64,000 nt of DNA from Lindgomyces ingoldianus (GCF_010093535.1 NW_022985187.1:478051-542050), one strand, 5' to 3'; positions 10,787 through 23,346 are shown, counted from the first letter of the stretch. The notes: generated from the letters alone by a model not told the origin. Made by a program: numbers and translations.

Positions 10787-11925
10787 ATGCTTCGCCCTCC
10801 ACGACGCTTCCTCACTGAAGAGGAAATGAAGGCCATCCCAGCCGAGGAGAGAGCGGCCATTATCGCAGAATGGTCCAGTGAGTGAACCTTCCCAACGGTT
10901 CCACTCTAGTCTATACTAATGGGAGCTCTTAAAAGGCTTTAACGCGCGCCTTCGCCTTCAGCAACAGCAACAAGAAGAAGCTGCGTGCGGTTCTTATCGC
11001 GCTGGGCGAGGACGTGGTGGTAGGGGACGAGGCGGCCGAGGGTATTACGGGTATCACCCTTACGCATCTGCGCAGCGCTTCTCTAATCGATCGGTATCGT
11101 TCAACCCGCCAAAAACACCACCACCGCCTTCCCGGCTCGATATTACTCTGAAGAGTCCTGGAAAATGTACTAATAACCAGACCGCGCAGACTGAGCAAGA
11201 AGAGGTGGAGAAGAGCGCAGAGCCATGCGCTGCGTTCACGGCAACAGGTATCAAACTCACATTGTCTTTTGCTATCAAGACCTCACAAGGTCAACCCTGT
11301 TGCACTGTTAACGAAAATAGGTGTTTGTAAGAAGGGCCCACGTTGTCCACACGCCCACGATCCCGAAAAGACAGCGATTTGCAAGCGTTATCTATACAAA
11401 GATAACTGTGTCTACGGCGACGCCTGCCCATTATCGCATGCCCCATCACCACACCGCTCGCCAACCTGTACTCATTTCCTAGAGCATCGTTGCACCAAAG
11501 AGAACTGTCGTTACGCCCACGTGAACGTCAATCCGGCTGCCCCAGTCTGTGAGGCTTTTGCGCGCCGAGGCTACTGTGAAAAAGGCGGTGCTTGTGCTGA
11601 ACGACATGCATTCGAATGCCCCGACTTCACGAACAAGGGTTCTTGTGAGGTAGAGGGTTGTCCCTTCCCTCATGTAATGCACGCCGGACGATTGCGAAAG
11701 GCCGCAGGGAGTCACTCCACTTCTGAAGCAGGATCACCACCAACCTCGAGTGCCCCAGAGAAACTCGATGGTAACGAAAGCGCGGAGGATGGTACCGAAC
11801 AATGCGTGGTGAATGCCAATTGCGACATAGACCTGGGTGACGACTCAAACAACGGCATAGAGGGTGCACAAAGCGAGCCTGGAACCCTCTCTCACCAGGC
11901 GGACTTTGTTCCATTTGAGGCCTAA
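10787..11925 (+). CDS. Five-finger CCCH zinc-finger protein, ZC3H3-like
   Basis: I read three exons: 10787-10877, 10936-11247 and 11321-11925 (335 aa). Introns are 58 and 73 nt. An Arg/Gly patch (RAGRGRGGRGRGGRGYYGYH) lies around residues 50-70. Five CCCH fingers then run in tandem. The first, C128-x8-C137-x5-C143-x3-H147, is split by intron 2, so finger 1 exists only in spliced mRNA. The others begin CKRYLYKDNC, CTHFLEHRC, CEAFARRGYC and CPDFTNKGSC. Spacing and HDPEK/ICKRY wording match animal ZC3H3, a nuclear polyadenylation and mRNA-export factor, so RNA binding in the nucleus is the likely role. The acidic, Ser-rich tail after residue 270 is probably disordered. I do not know a standard fungal name. 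Confidence 0.9.
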
Positions 11926-12703
11926 ACTTTCGTGACCTCAACCTCCTTAGCCCTTCGAAGAGGTAGGACTCCCTTATCCCTACCTTAGTTGATACTCCTC
12001 TCTAACTACCCCCTTTCTTTCAAAGCATCTACTTCTAGTGTAGGTATTTTCCTACACTCCGTCTTCTCATTTAACAGCTTCAGATTTCGGCGTTCCCGGT
12101 GGATGGAAGATACCCAAGGTAGATGCTTTGTGTCTCACCTGTTTCCAGTGAAATCAGCGACATCCAGGCCCCACAGTTCTTGTCGCAATCTAATTTCCTC
12201 ACCTCTCCAGGTTTGGTCTACTTGTTTTCCTTTCTGCACTTCGGATGGCGTTCTTTTATTGAGAGAACCAGTCTTTGCTTCGAGGAAAGATTCCCATATG
12301 AGAAATAATGTACAATTAAAAAAAAAATCAAGAATATTAAAAATGCCTGCCGTGTCAATTAATGCAGTGAATTGAGTTTGTGAAGTTCAGGCCGGCGTGG
12401 CTCAGCTCATGATTGTTCGCATTAAGTATCTTGTTTTGCTGACAGGAGACGGAGGCTGAGTAAATGGCGGTGCTTGGCTCGTCACCCATCGATGCTGCCC
12501 TACTATTTGACAGTTCGCTCCCGTCAGTCTGCCTCAATGCCTATATTTTCTTCTGCAAGAAGCCTAAGAAGATACAAAGCCAACCTCAAGATCTGGTAGC
12601 ATTACTAGTATCTGTTCGTTGAACACCGTCATTCAACAATCCTGCTTCAGCCACCCTTGCCCAGTGTACGCACCCGCGACGCGCCCAACCGATTGCCAAC
12701 ACC
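11926..12703. other. Intergenic region, no gene seen
   Basis: The 778-bp interval lies between two genes on the same strand. The first half is CT-rich, with an A-rich tract near 12,317-12,327 that could relate to 3' processing of the CCCH gene. Short open frames here have no family motifs. Confidence 0.4.
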
Positions 12704-15079
12704 ATGCCTTTGAAAGATCTTTTGAAGAAAAAGGATAAAGTTAGAGAGGAGGGTCCTATACAATCTGCCCCGACGAGGCCAACATTATCCCCGGACGTTC
12801 CAGAGTTCACGTTTATGCGTACGACCACCACGACCCAAGAAGTCATCACACCCCCTAGTTTCCCGGGCGACCCCACACGAGACCAGCCCTTGTTATCTCC
12901 AGAACCTCAGAAGAGACTGGGAAGATTTAGAAGGCATAGCAATGCCTCCTCGCAGGGCAATTCTGGCAGCGAAGACAACCGGGCTAAAGGGGAACACAGG
13001 CTTTCAGAACGGCTACATCTCGGTCGCGCGAGGTCTTCGAGCTCGGTGAATGTTCCTGAGAATCTTCCAGATTTGGGAGATGGCGTTGCGAGGACCGAGG
13101 ACGACGAGGCGAAATGGGAGAAGAGGGCGACACTACTCGCGAAAGGGAATAGCTTAAATAAGAGTGGCAGTACAACGCCAAATTATGAGACGAGCAATCC
13201 TATAGAAGGAAACGGTAGAAGAAGCAGGAGCGTTAGCGTGAGCAATGTTGTTGGTGACGTACGTCTATACACTTAGGAGAAGTTGGAAATCGGGGCTAAG
13301 CCGAGCGTAGGATAACATTCAGGAAGCGATCCGGCTGCATGAATCTGGCAGTATGTTGATCAAATAGCATCTCAAGATGTGAGTACTGATTAGATATCCA
13401 GATCTAGAGGCTTCAACAGCTATGTTTGGGAAATTGGCCGATCCGAATGGCCCGAACAACGCTTTGAGTCAGGTCCTGTATGGTCTTGCTCTCCGGTGAG
13501 TCCCATTCTTTGATCCCGTGCTGATTATGAAATCCCCAATCCCGCTCCATATATGGCCTGCGTGTTTGACGGTCCAACAGACACGGCTGGGGCTGCGAAC
13601 CAAATGTCGAGTTAGCCATTACGTACCTATCATATGCCGCCTCCAACAGCGCAGAAGTCGAGTCACTCGCACTTGGGGCCGGCATGAAGAAAGGTGGAGC
13701 AGCCAAAGGGGAGCTAGTTCTTGCAATGTACGAGCTGGCGAACTGCTTCCGGAATGGTTGGGGCATCAAGAAGGACGCTGTGGCCGCAAAGCAGTACTAC
13801 GAAACGGCAGCCAATCTGGGCGACACTGACGCTATGAATGAGGTTGCGTGGTGCTACCTGGAAGGATTTGGGTGTAAAAAGGATAAGGTTAGTCAACCAT
13901 TTCTTCACGTGTTGCTATATTTCCATTTTGGTACTGGAATATTTCTTCACCGGTCTTGCAGGCACTACGTTCAAGTGTCACGAACGGTGTTGAGGTGCAG
14001 CTGTACGATCATCACGCGGAGCATTTCTGAGACAGCAGAATCCTCCACAGCCTCATCTCTTGGGCATCAATGTTTTTAACGCGGCTGACGATGGAATGCT
14101 ACGCCTCACAGTTCAAAGCGGCTCAGTTCCTACGCCTCGCTGAGGAGAAGGGGAGTAAGACATTAGGCAATACATGGTAAGTTCCATTTTCGCTATCTCT
14201 TTCTTTTACTATTCTCGGCCACTATTCGTCGATTATTGTCATGGCCCAGCCGGCACAAGCATATGGTCCAAGGCACACGCATCATCAACGTCACGTTATC
14301 CGCAGGCACCTCCATCCCGTTCCATCCATCAACAACACCAGCCAAGCCATCACCAGTTGCAACGAGGCGCCCAGCATTCAAAATGTCACTTATTCTCAGC
14401 CCATGCCAACAGGTTTCAATGCACATCTGCCAAGGTGCGTCGATTGGTTCGCAGCGCTCCATCTCATGCAACCCTCGCTTAGCCAGTGCGGACTGAACGG
14501 GCCTCGCCGCAGCAGGGCCTGTCACTGCTGCCCGCTCCCCCACCACCATCACAACACTCGATCCACCAGACTCTTGCCTGCCACACTCCTGTCATTCCGC
14601 CCTGGCACGCCATTCGCTTTCTTCCGTATCCGGCAGACTGGGACACTTGGCAGCAGGAAGGGTACGTCTTTTTGTACATACACGTGGCGTGCTGTTGCTG
14701 GTCTCGGTTCCGGATTCAATAAGCGGAATCACAGTGTGTGGATGCCGATGACGGAGCTGAACGGTGATGGCGGGAGTTGTTGGCGGGACAATTGACATGG
14801 CCCACTTTCGATGAAAGAGTCATATTGGATTTTTTGATGCAGATTGGTTGATCGATTGCATGATGGCTTTTATTGAAGCACACAGATCATGGAGAGCAAG
14901 AGGAGGAGGGTGGGGGAAAGAGACGGACCTGACGACAACAAACGGCGACGATAGTGCCCAACCCTTTTGGTTCTTTCATCTTCTCCGTTCGCTCTCGCTT
15001 TTCAAACCTGCACGTGCTAACTTGTGCCTCTTTCCTTTCTTCCTGCAGGATCTGGAAGGAAAAGTACAACCCGAAATAA
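12704..15079 (+). CDS. Sel1-repeat protein, Nif1-like (cell-cycle inhibitor family)
   Basis: I read six exons: 12704-13258, 13311-13350, 13402-13495, 13581-13887, 14112-14176 and 15049-15079 (363 aa, frame kept throughout). The start MPLKDLLKKKDK and PDVPEFTFMRTTTTTQEVI are hallmarks of the fungal Nif1 group; fission yeast Nif1 binds and restrains the mitotic kinase Nim1/Cdr1. The N-terminal half is Ser-rich and disordered. The C-terminal half has Sel1/TPR-like helical repeats: ALSQVLYGLALRHGWGCEPN, LAMYELANCFRNGWGIKKD, AMNEVAWCYLEGFGCKKDK and FKAAQFLRLAEEKG. The last exon supplies WIWKEKYNPK, the conserved C-terminus. Introns 4 (224 nt) and 5 (872 nt) are long for this genome; I accept them because only they join the conserved blocks. 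A role as kinase-binding scaffold is known for the family, not shown here. Confidence 0.85.
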
Positions 15080-17957
15080 AGTTTTCAGCCAAAAGAAGCA
15101 AACCACGAAGATCCCCCGCTCCAGCCTGTGACCTATTCTAGGTCATGGGGGATGGATCATGGAGGGAGGGGAGCATGGGATGGGCTTGTCGCAGGGGGGG
15201 GAACGGGTGAATTCTTTTCGTTGCTTCTTTGCGGGTATGTTTGACAGCAATGGCGCAACAACGCTCTTGTTCCTTCCCTTTGCGGGGGAATTTGATTTCC
15301 TTGTTGCCCCGTTGAGGTGGCGCGGACATGGTCATCTAGAATCTTTGGCGCATGTCAGGCCCTCGGACAATGCTTTCTAGATAAGGAAACTGGGGAAAGA
15401 TTAATGGGGCGCCTCGCTTGTTTTTTTTTTGATCTGGATTTTCACCGTCGTGTGAGGGTGGCACAACAGGATTTACGTTGGGGTGCGTTAGCGATGGTGA
15501 CGAGGTCTTAATTACTATTGCCTCAGTCTTTCGCTCTTTGTCGGATTTGAGAAGGAAGCGTGAATCTCGCATTAATTATCGCTGAAACGTTCGGAAGTTT
15601 TTGGTCTTGTGCTATGCCCGTAATCCAAAATGTTCACTTCACCTTTGTGCCTCCCCCTGCCATCCTTCCGACTTGTATCAGGAACCGGTGAATGGGTCAA
15701 TGATTCGGGATTTGGTTCGATTCTGCACAATATTGCTAAACTTAACCCATGGCAATGCTTGGATCTGGGGGAATTCCAAGCCCCGGCTGAGTCTGATTTC
15801 TCGCTCATGCTCGGGCAATCCTCCTCATCGGTACAACCGGAGCGGAGATGGTCCGCTAGTGCTAGCTTCTTTGTTCCCGTGCATTCATATCACACTTGTT
15901 TCAGTTGTTTCTCAGGATTTGTTCTTAGGGCTGAGTAGTGCTGAGATGACGAGCGTGACTCGTACGACCATGCCATCATATCTTCGTGGCTTGATGGGCT
16001 ACTTTCAGTTGTCTGATAGTGAGTGCCGGAGCTGGTGTTAATTGATGGTGAGGAGTGCATTTGGGTCGCACCATGGGTGGGTGAGAAGCGTGAGAGGTGA
16101 GAGGGGAAGGCTTGCCGCATCAGATGAGATGAGACTACATGGACTCGGTATCCCGAAATACGGAAAAATGCGGAGCGGAGAAAATAATGCCTGGGGTACG
16201 TACGTGCGTGGGTTAATGTAATGTGCGTTTTCATGTGGAGATGGAAGTGGAGGTGGAAGTGGAGGGTGTGTCGATGTCGTGAGACATGGATGCAGTGCAG
16301 TTAGTCTTGTCTGCTCCTCCTCCTCCTCCCCTCCTTGCAGATGCTGGCTGGCAGTCTGCGAGTTGCTCGAGCTACGATCCCACTACCTGCGACCTGCGGG
16401 CTTGCGTGGGGGCGGGCATGGAGGCTTGAAGGGGAAGGATGCGCATCAGTCGTGCGTCAAGTCGTGCTGTGGAGAGTACCTCTAGCGAGCGTGACTGGAA
16501 AGTTCAAGCTCAGGTGAATGCATGGCAGAGGGGTATTTCTGTTGCGGGATCTGGAATTGGGAGAATTCTGGGGTAAATGCAGGAGGGCGTGGGGTGTGTC
16601 TGTGGTGGAGACTGTGAAGTTAAAGCGAGCGTTTGTGTGGATTGTGTGGATTGATTTTGTGAATGCCAAACCTCGAAGACGGGAGCGAGCTACACCGAGG
16701 CGGCTTTCGCGGACCTTCAAAGTCCAAGCCTTTCGTTCTACGTACTGATTCGCAGCGTTCTTCGGAACCAGCGTGGGATTCAAGGGGATAGTGTGAGAAC
16801 GACGGCGACATTCACGGAGTCCAGAAGTCACGGAAGGCTCGACCAGGGGATCGGTACAGTGGTGGCGACACGGGTCAGCAAAGCATTGGAGGTCAATGGC
16901 AAGATAAATGAGAAATCCAGCGATCATTATAGAAATAGTGTAGAGCCTATGACAGCCTAGATACAGTCTTCCTCCTCACCCGAACGCCGAATGTCCAATC
17001 ACTTCGAACTCTGGTATCTCAATTCAGTAAACGAGGACGTCGGGTCCAGTTACAGGCTGGAGGAATCTCCCATCCGAAGCCGCAAAGCGCGCGCAAAACA
17101 TACCGCAATCGTAATGTATTCGTTCGTTGTAATCGTCACCAACATAGGAACGTTTGGTTGGTCCAGCGCCAAACCGTAAACTTTCATCATGCTTGCTCTT
17201 GCTTAAACCATCAAATCGTGTCTTTGTGTGTCTTCGTCCCCAGGCCAAATTCCTTTCATCAACAAATGACCAATAATAGATAGCGGAAGCCACCAAGCAC
17301 AACCCAAAGCTATCTTCAAATCATACCGTCATTTACAAGTCGTAGCAACAAATGTCCTCGTCTTGGCACTCCGTCCTTCGTGGAGGATAGATACCATTTC
17401 AGTCATGAGAAAAACTTCAGCAAAGAAATAAGAGGGACACGCTCGCTACGCTCTGCAAAAAAAACAATCAAAATCAAAAAAAAAGCCAGATATATACCAA
17501 ATTTGCTTCCCTGCTGATGACAAATGAAAATCCCAAAAAAATAGTGACAAACGAGATTCCGGTGTGTGATGAATTGCCATCCATCCATCGCAGTTATAAG
17601 CAGTTCCCAGCCGCCGTTGTTGATAATGTTCGAGCTTAAAGAGTCAAATCCAGTATCCCGATATGCGTTGTGATAATCGACGTTGCCCGTCCTTGCTAAC
17701 AAAGTATAGCGTTGCCATAACCAATTGGCAAATGGAGCCAGAGCGAATAGGAGAAAAAGTGGATGCGATGCTCGTGCGAGCGTGCTAAGGAACTGATCGC
17801 GAAAAATGACGAATTCCAACCCAAAATGCAAATTTGTCCCTACATGGGCCCCGTAGGGTAGAAGCGAAGTGGAACCGCAATGCAAAGATCCAAAAAATGC
17901 AAGCAAGGAAACGACAATCGTGAGAAAACCACGAAATATTGCGAATTCGTGACCAAT
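15080..17957. other. Long intergenic region, no protein gene supported
   Basis: This 2.9-kb stretch lies between the convergent Nif1-like (+) and MeaB (-) genes, so it should hold only two 3' ends. Open frames of up to about 150 codons occur on both strands but have no recognisable domains, odd low-complexity composition and no splice partners. GGA/TGG-rich imperfect repeats are visible at 16,238-16,270 and CTCCTC repeats at 16,314-16,332. A long 3' UTR or noncoding RNA is possible and untested. Confidence 0.4.
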
Positions 17958-20030
17958 TTATCCTACGTTCTCCACTTTGGCCACGTTCCCATCGGATGTC
18001 GGGGGACGTGAGGAGGCAGCGCTTTCTTCAACCATGCGTTTAAATTCGTGGACGACCTCTGGTGCAATTCTATCCCAGAGCAAGCTTCGTGTGTAGACTT
18101 CAGCTGCTGTATCACCCTTGTTTTGCTCACGCATAGCAGCAAGAGTCTCCGCAAGGTTACGACGGTGGTGAGATGGCTGTGAACCAGGAGATAATGGGTC
18201 GCTAAGGTCATCGCTTGCAACGCTATACCGTGGACGCGTGAAGTCCATGGACGTCATGCTGTTGTACTGGGCGGGTGTAATAGAGAATAGTTGCTCATTC
18301 TCTTGGTCCTTCGTCGGCGCAGCTAGTTGGGTATGCAGTTGATCGAGGTTGGATCCGAGCTCAGGGCCGGACATGGTTGGCTTCGGCCAGCTAATAGCAG
18401 ACGGCCCAGGTTCAAAGCCCGAGACCCGGTTGGCAGTAAGACCCTGGTCGGTTAAGGAAGGAGCCACCCCGGCGTCTTTGAAGATGCTGTCTAGAACAGT
18501 GGCGGATGCGGCGCGGACTTCTTCAGACATGCGAGGAATGGGCGGAGCAGAGGAGCCAGATGACTTGCTTGCGACGAATGCACCACAAAGGAGCAGCATA
18601 AGCAGTAAACCGGAGGCGACAGGCTTGTCTTCAGTATCCTTGGAGCGGGATGCGACAACGAGGGCTTGCTCTTGCGGTTGTGGTGTTTGCTCGTCGACAA
18701 CAAAGTCATTGACGAAGATGTAGTTGTCCCATTCGTTAGTGCCCATGTTCAAGTTGTCCATTTCCGATGCAAAGTCGGTGAAGGTGGAGCTCGGTGCGAC
18801 TGACATGGCAGTGCTGGAAACTTCAAGCCTCTCCGTGAGTACAGAGATCTTCTTGCGAAGCTCTCCAGTCTCAAGAGTATGATCGCGAACGAGCTCCTCT
18901 TTCTCAAATTGCAGCTGGTTGATCATCTGGTGAGCTTCCATGCGCTCCTGGTGCCAGCTCTCCTTCTCCTGGCAGAGGGCTTGGTACTCAATGCGCATGG
19001 TAGCGATCTCTTCCTCCATCATACTCATTCGCTCGTTCCACATCTTCTTTTCTTCTTCCAACTCTTCCGTATGCTTTTTCTTTCGCTGCCGTGAGTCGAG
19101 GCTGCAGTCATGTTAGCTTATCATCGGAGACACAAAAACCAAATGGTGCAAAGAACCAACAAGGGAGGTTCCGGGACCAAAGGGGATTACATACGCGGCC
19201 TGTCTGTTGCGAAGGAGTCGTTTCTGCTGCTTGAGCTCCTTCATTTGGTCTTCATTGGTGCAGTTGGCGATGAGATGATCGATGTTGGCAAGGTTGCGCT
19301 CCGCAGGGATGTCAAAACGGGCGTTCTTCTTCCTGATACCGCCGTCACGGCGCGGAGAGTAGGACCGGAGAGGGGAGTTGGCCCTCATACGCTTCGGGCC
19401 TGGTCGTGCGTCCAGCTCCTGCTGGTTGAATGCCATCCATTCTGAGTTGGTGTGCGGCGACATTGGTTGCTCTGGAGGGGCTGACGGGAATACAGAGCTT
19501 GGTCTCACGTTACTATGGACCGGCAGGCCATGAGGGTTACCAAAAGCTGACGACATATGCGAAGCGACAGGAACGAAGGATGACTGCGCAGAGTCAAAGT
19601 CCCCGGGACCGAATGGGTTCAGAGGCTTAGAAGCGGTTGGCGTCCGCGACCCAGAGTTGTCTGTGACGGGCCACGACGTCTGCTGGCCATAGGTCGCCGC
19701 TTGGTTTGCGGGTAGCCGGGCGAAGGGGTTGTTGCTCTGCTCCGTGAAGAAGGGATTGTTGCCGTTGTGGTTAACGACAGAGCTGGTGGCTGTCCGATCA
19801 ACGAACTGGCCGGCGGAGAAGTCCTCCCACAAAGACGTGTCGGGTGAGAAGATGCCCTGGGTGCTGGTGGTGGGCGACATCAGGGTGGGCGTGTCTAGGA
19901 TGTTGGAGTCCAGCGTGGTGCTGTCGTCGAAGGAAAAGGTGGAAGGCTTGCGGTCGACGGAGCTCAGCGTCGACGACGGGCGGTGATAGTCCATGTGGGC
20001 GGTGGTGTTGGAGTTGGTAGAGAAGTCCAT
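17958..20030 (-). CDS. meaB: bZIP transcription factor, MeaB-type nitrogen regulator
   Basis: I read two exons, 20030-19195 and 19101-17958, with a 93-nt intron (GTATGT donor, CAG acceptor; 659 aa). The junction builds the basic region KRLLRNRQAALDSRQRKKK, which together with the preceding ERNLANIDHLI and EDQMKELKQQ is the MeaB signature; the intron cuts inside the basic region. A long heptad coiled coil follows (EEEKKMWNERMSMMEEEIATM and onward, to about residue 375). In Aspergillus and Fusarium MeaB acts in nitrogen metabolite repression, upstream of or parallel to NmrA/Nmr1. The N-terminus is Ser/Thr/Pro-rich. A hydrophobic run near residues 440-458 (GLLLMLLLCGAFVASK) looks like a membrane helix. 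The frame stays open upstream to 20,567, but that extension is Cys- and Pro-rich and looks like leader, so I start at MDFSTNSNTT. Confidence 0.88.
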
Positions 20031-23000
20031 GGGGGCTGCTCTTGTAGCAAAGTACCGGTGTAGCCGCGGGACTGGCGGTGTGGATTGCTTAATTGGGCAA
20101 TCGCGAGGGCAGATCGAGCAGAGCCAGGAAAGCAGCCAGAATGAGCAGCGAAAGAGGCAGGAGCGGGAATCCGCGTCCGAAAGCGTGCGATGATTACAGA
20201 GTCTGCTCGAACGCGTCGACTTGGACGGCGCAGCAGAGAGGGTGCTGGGAGGTGGGTTGTTGTGTGGTGGGGAGCAGAGAGGAGGGCTAGTGCTGGCGGG
20301 CTGGGACTGCTGATAAGTCTGCCAGGTGCGTGTGCGGTGGGGGGGACGGGGGGCATGCTCTTGGATGGGTGGGATGTACGCAAAACCGCAGCAAGCCCTG
20401 CCATTCGGCGCCCCAGCACCGTCGGGTAGAAATGCAGCACCGCAGCAGCCTTCCAAGAAATGACTGGCTGCCGGCTGCTCGTCACTGTCCGTCCACCTCT
20501 CATCCATCGCCGCCGTCGCGAGTGGTGGTTGCTGCAGCCAGCCATGGGCCTCCACTGGCATCTTCACCCCTCCACCGTGTTCCTAGGCCTGTTTGCCTTG
20601 CTCCGTCTGCGTCCGCTGCCCCCTAACGCGTGCCATGTCCCCAGCTCTATGATCCATCAGATCTCCAGCGATCACAGCCCTCCTCCGGCGGCGGCACAGC
20701 GCTGGAAGATGACGGCCCAGCGGCCGTTTGTCAGGCAACGCACCCAGCACTTCTCCACGATGCCATCTCGCTGGAGTAGCATTTTGGTACAACAGTAGCC
20801 CGGTGTTGGTGCAACCTGTGCCCGCCAGGACGTCTTCACGCCAGCGCGGGCCGGCCCTTTCAGCAATTCTTGCAGATGTGATTCGCCCGTGCCATCCTCG
20901 CTAGCCCGCAGTGAAAACTCTGAAGGCGAGATCTCCCAGATAACCTCGTCCTGCCTGCTGGGAATCTCAACGAGAGTTGCTTCCGCGACTGCTTCCGCGG
21001 CAGCGATGCGGCAAGTGATGAGGGGCGGGGGTCATGGATGAGGTCTGGTGAGAGTGCGGCGGGCCGTCATCTTCCGACGTCGTCCCTTTCTTTGCCCTGC
21101 TTCAACACCATTCGCAGCCCGGCATTTGCATCGCGATGATGGTTTCATGAGCAGTCGTCAGGCGACATGGTTCTAGCTTCCTACTTCCGGCCGGCCTTGT
21201 TCGTCTGGCTCGCAAGGTGAACCCTCTCTCCTCGCTTTTCGTCCTCCATGATTGTGTCATCTGTCCAACTTTTCCGAACACGAGTCATCTCACCGCCTCA
21301 TCCACCATTGCCTTTCCCTGCCACTCCTCAATATCTGACATCCCCTCCTGTGCTATTGTCATTATCGTGAGAAGTGCCTGGTGTAAGGTACCAAGCGGCC
21401 GAACCTCCAAATGGCTGGCTCAAGCAGCCTTGGAGCGATCCGAGGCAAACACTGCAGCCACAGTGTTGCCGTTCTGTCCCACATTCAATGTCCGGATCCT
21501 CACGTACCGGCACGACGGTTCTCCCCATCATTATTTTCACGCGGCTTGTCATTCGTCAGAATTATTTTGCATTCTCGTTCCTTTTCTCCTCGGCCCTACG
21601 ATGGCTTAGATTACTAGTGTCGACTGAGTCTCGCCTGACAACCGCAAAGCCGATGGCAAGCAAAATGGCTCTTCTTGCACTCCAATCGCGCAGCCCTCAC
21701 GGCCGTAGTAGAGGCTATCCTTCTGTTTGTGGATAGCATTCCCACAATTGTGTAACACTTATGGACTCCTTCAGACAATATATCCCTAACCAAAGCATTC
21801 CAAGTCGCGCAACACTGACGACGCGGCCATTGAATGGCGAAAAGCCACTGTCGCTTGAAGGAATCCAGGGCGGACCGAACGGGGGATGGTCAGCCACAGT
21901 CAAAGCCGATGTGCAGGCGCTACTTGCTCTGGATCTGGATCTGTCGCCACGGTTGATCCTACCCCAAATCGACGACGCGAGTGCCGGGATCATGGGGAAA
22001 GCTGAAAGTTAAGACGCGACGAGCGAATGTCAACAATCCACTCGGTTTGCTCAACTCCTTCCCGAGAGCTCTTGCCGAAACAATGGCATTCTTGACCGGA
22101 AGCATTGACAACGCGAACCCAACATGTTCATGCCCCGAGCGTATTGAAGCCCAATGGCAAGGCGAACGCATGAAGTTTTCTGATTGGTAGTTGTAGGAGC
22201 TCAAAAATTGAGGCTACGGCAGTGAGTGGCTTCGCTTAGTCTTCTTCACCCGACGCTTAGTCCTCGTCACCATGGCTTGATCTTTTTCCGAATTTGATAG
22301 CTCGCAGGTGAATTCGACCAGTCACATTTCTCCTAGGAAATGCTATTGTTGGAAGAAAATTACTGTGTTTGGCATTCGAACGCTTTGGCAGAGTGAGCAC
22401 ACGTCTTCACCGTTTATGAGTCAGTAGTCTTCTTAAGCCCCTGAGACATTGGTGCAATGACGGCAAGCGGCTTGGAATCCTTTCCTGAACCTACTGTGGA
22501 GCCCAAGTTTCAGTGCGGAAGCGGTGAGAGATCCGATTGACGGCTCACATTTGTTTCTCAAAGCTTGGACGATTCTCAATTCTGTGAAGGCCAAGCAGAG
22601 ACTGACACAACTACGCCTCAATCGTTATCGCCGTCACGATGAGTGAAGAGAATACCGGAGTTTCTAGAAATATTGGTAAAGAGGAGAGATATTCGACCCC
22701 TACTAGAGGACTATTTTAGGCACAAAGGCTTCTGGAACCCAAAACCAGCAGGGGGATCGAGGGTACGAGCGTGCTTTGTCTCGTGTAACACCTCGGGGTA
22801 ACCGCATGGATGAATTGCGGTGAAGATGATCAGATTAGGATTATGGTCTCTCTTTGGCGTGAGAATAGAGCGCTCAACCATAGTTGCGATCAAAGCTTAA
22901 CGCTTCAGGCCTTATAGAAAGCCCTTCTCACGTTAATGCATTAATCGGAAAAAAATTTAAGACGAGAGACCGAAGGCAGTGGGAAAATTGAAAACACGGA

Positions 23001-23346
23001 AAGAGGGAAATGCACGGCATCGGTGAAAGTGTCGATGAAGGCATTTGAACCGAGAAAGGACAGGTACCCGTCGACTCGGGTCATCTCCGGGAAAGGACGG
23101 AGAGTGATAACTGACATATTACGCTCACGTTTGTGTCCGTGGGTATATTAATGGGAGCCGTTCTGCCCCGACTTTATGAAGAAGTTGATGCAGTTGAAAG
23201 TCGTAACCAGCATCAGGAGCTTGGGTGCAGGGTGTAAAAGGCGCACGCATTCCGCACGGCCAACCGCCAGCATCAATGCACAATCGCATTGTTATGATCC
23301 CGAAGGCAGAAGAAAGAACCGTTGGTTCCCGGGTTTCTTTTCTTGC
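20031..23346. other. Long leader/promoter region upstream of meaB, no gene supported
   Basis: This 3.3-kb interval lies between the meaB start and the Prp4 stop, both on the minus strand. The first kilobase is GC-rich and probably meaB promoter and 5' leader; the stop-free frame from 20,567 to 20,031 is in frame with meaB. The rest has scattered open frames below 135 codons without motifs. I see no tRNA. Its size suggests complex regulation of meaB or an unannotated noncoding RNA. Confidence 0.4.

Noticed and set aside
13888..14111. Possible extra exon in Nif1-like intron 4
   Set aside because: The conserved KKDK/FKAAQFL junction is contiguous in the family and leaves no room for an inserted exon.
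15601..16041. Open frame of 146 codons between Nif1-like gene and meaB
   Set aside because: No motif, mixed composition, no splice partners, and overlapping frames of similar size exist on the other strand.
16457..16927. Minus-strand open frame of 156 codons
   Set aside because: No recognisable family; the region lies between two convergent 3' ends.
21217..21736. Overlapping plus-strand open frames upstream of meaB
   Set aside because: Low-complexity Ser/His/Pro wording in several frames at once, as expected by chance in GC-balanced DNA.
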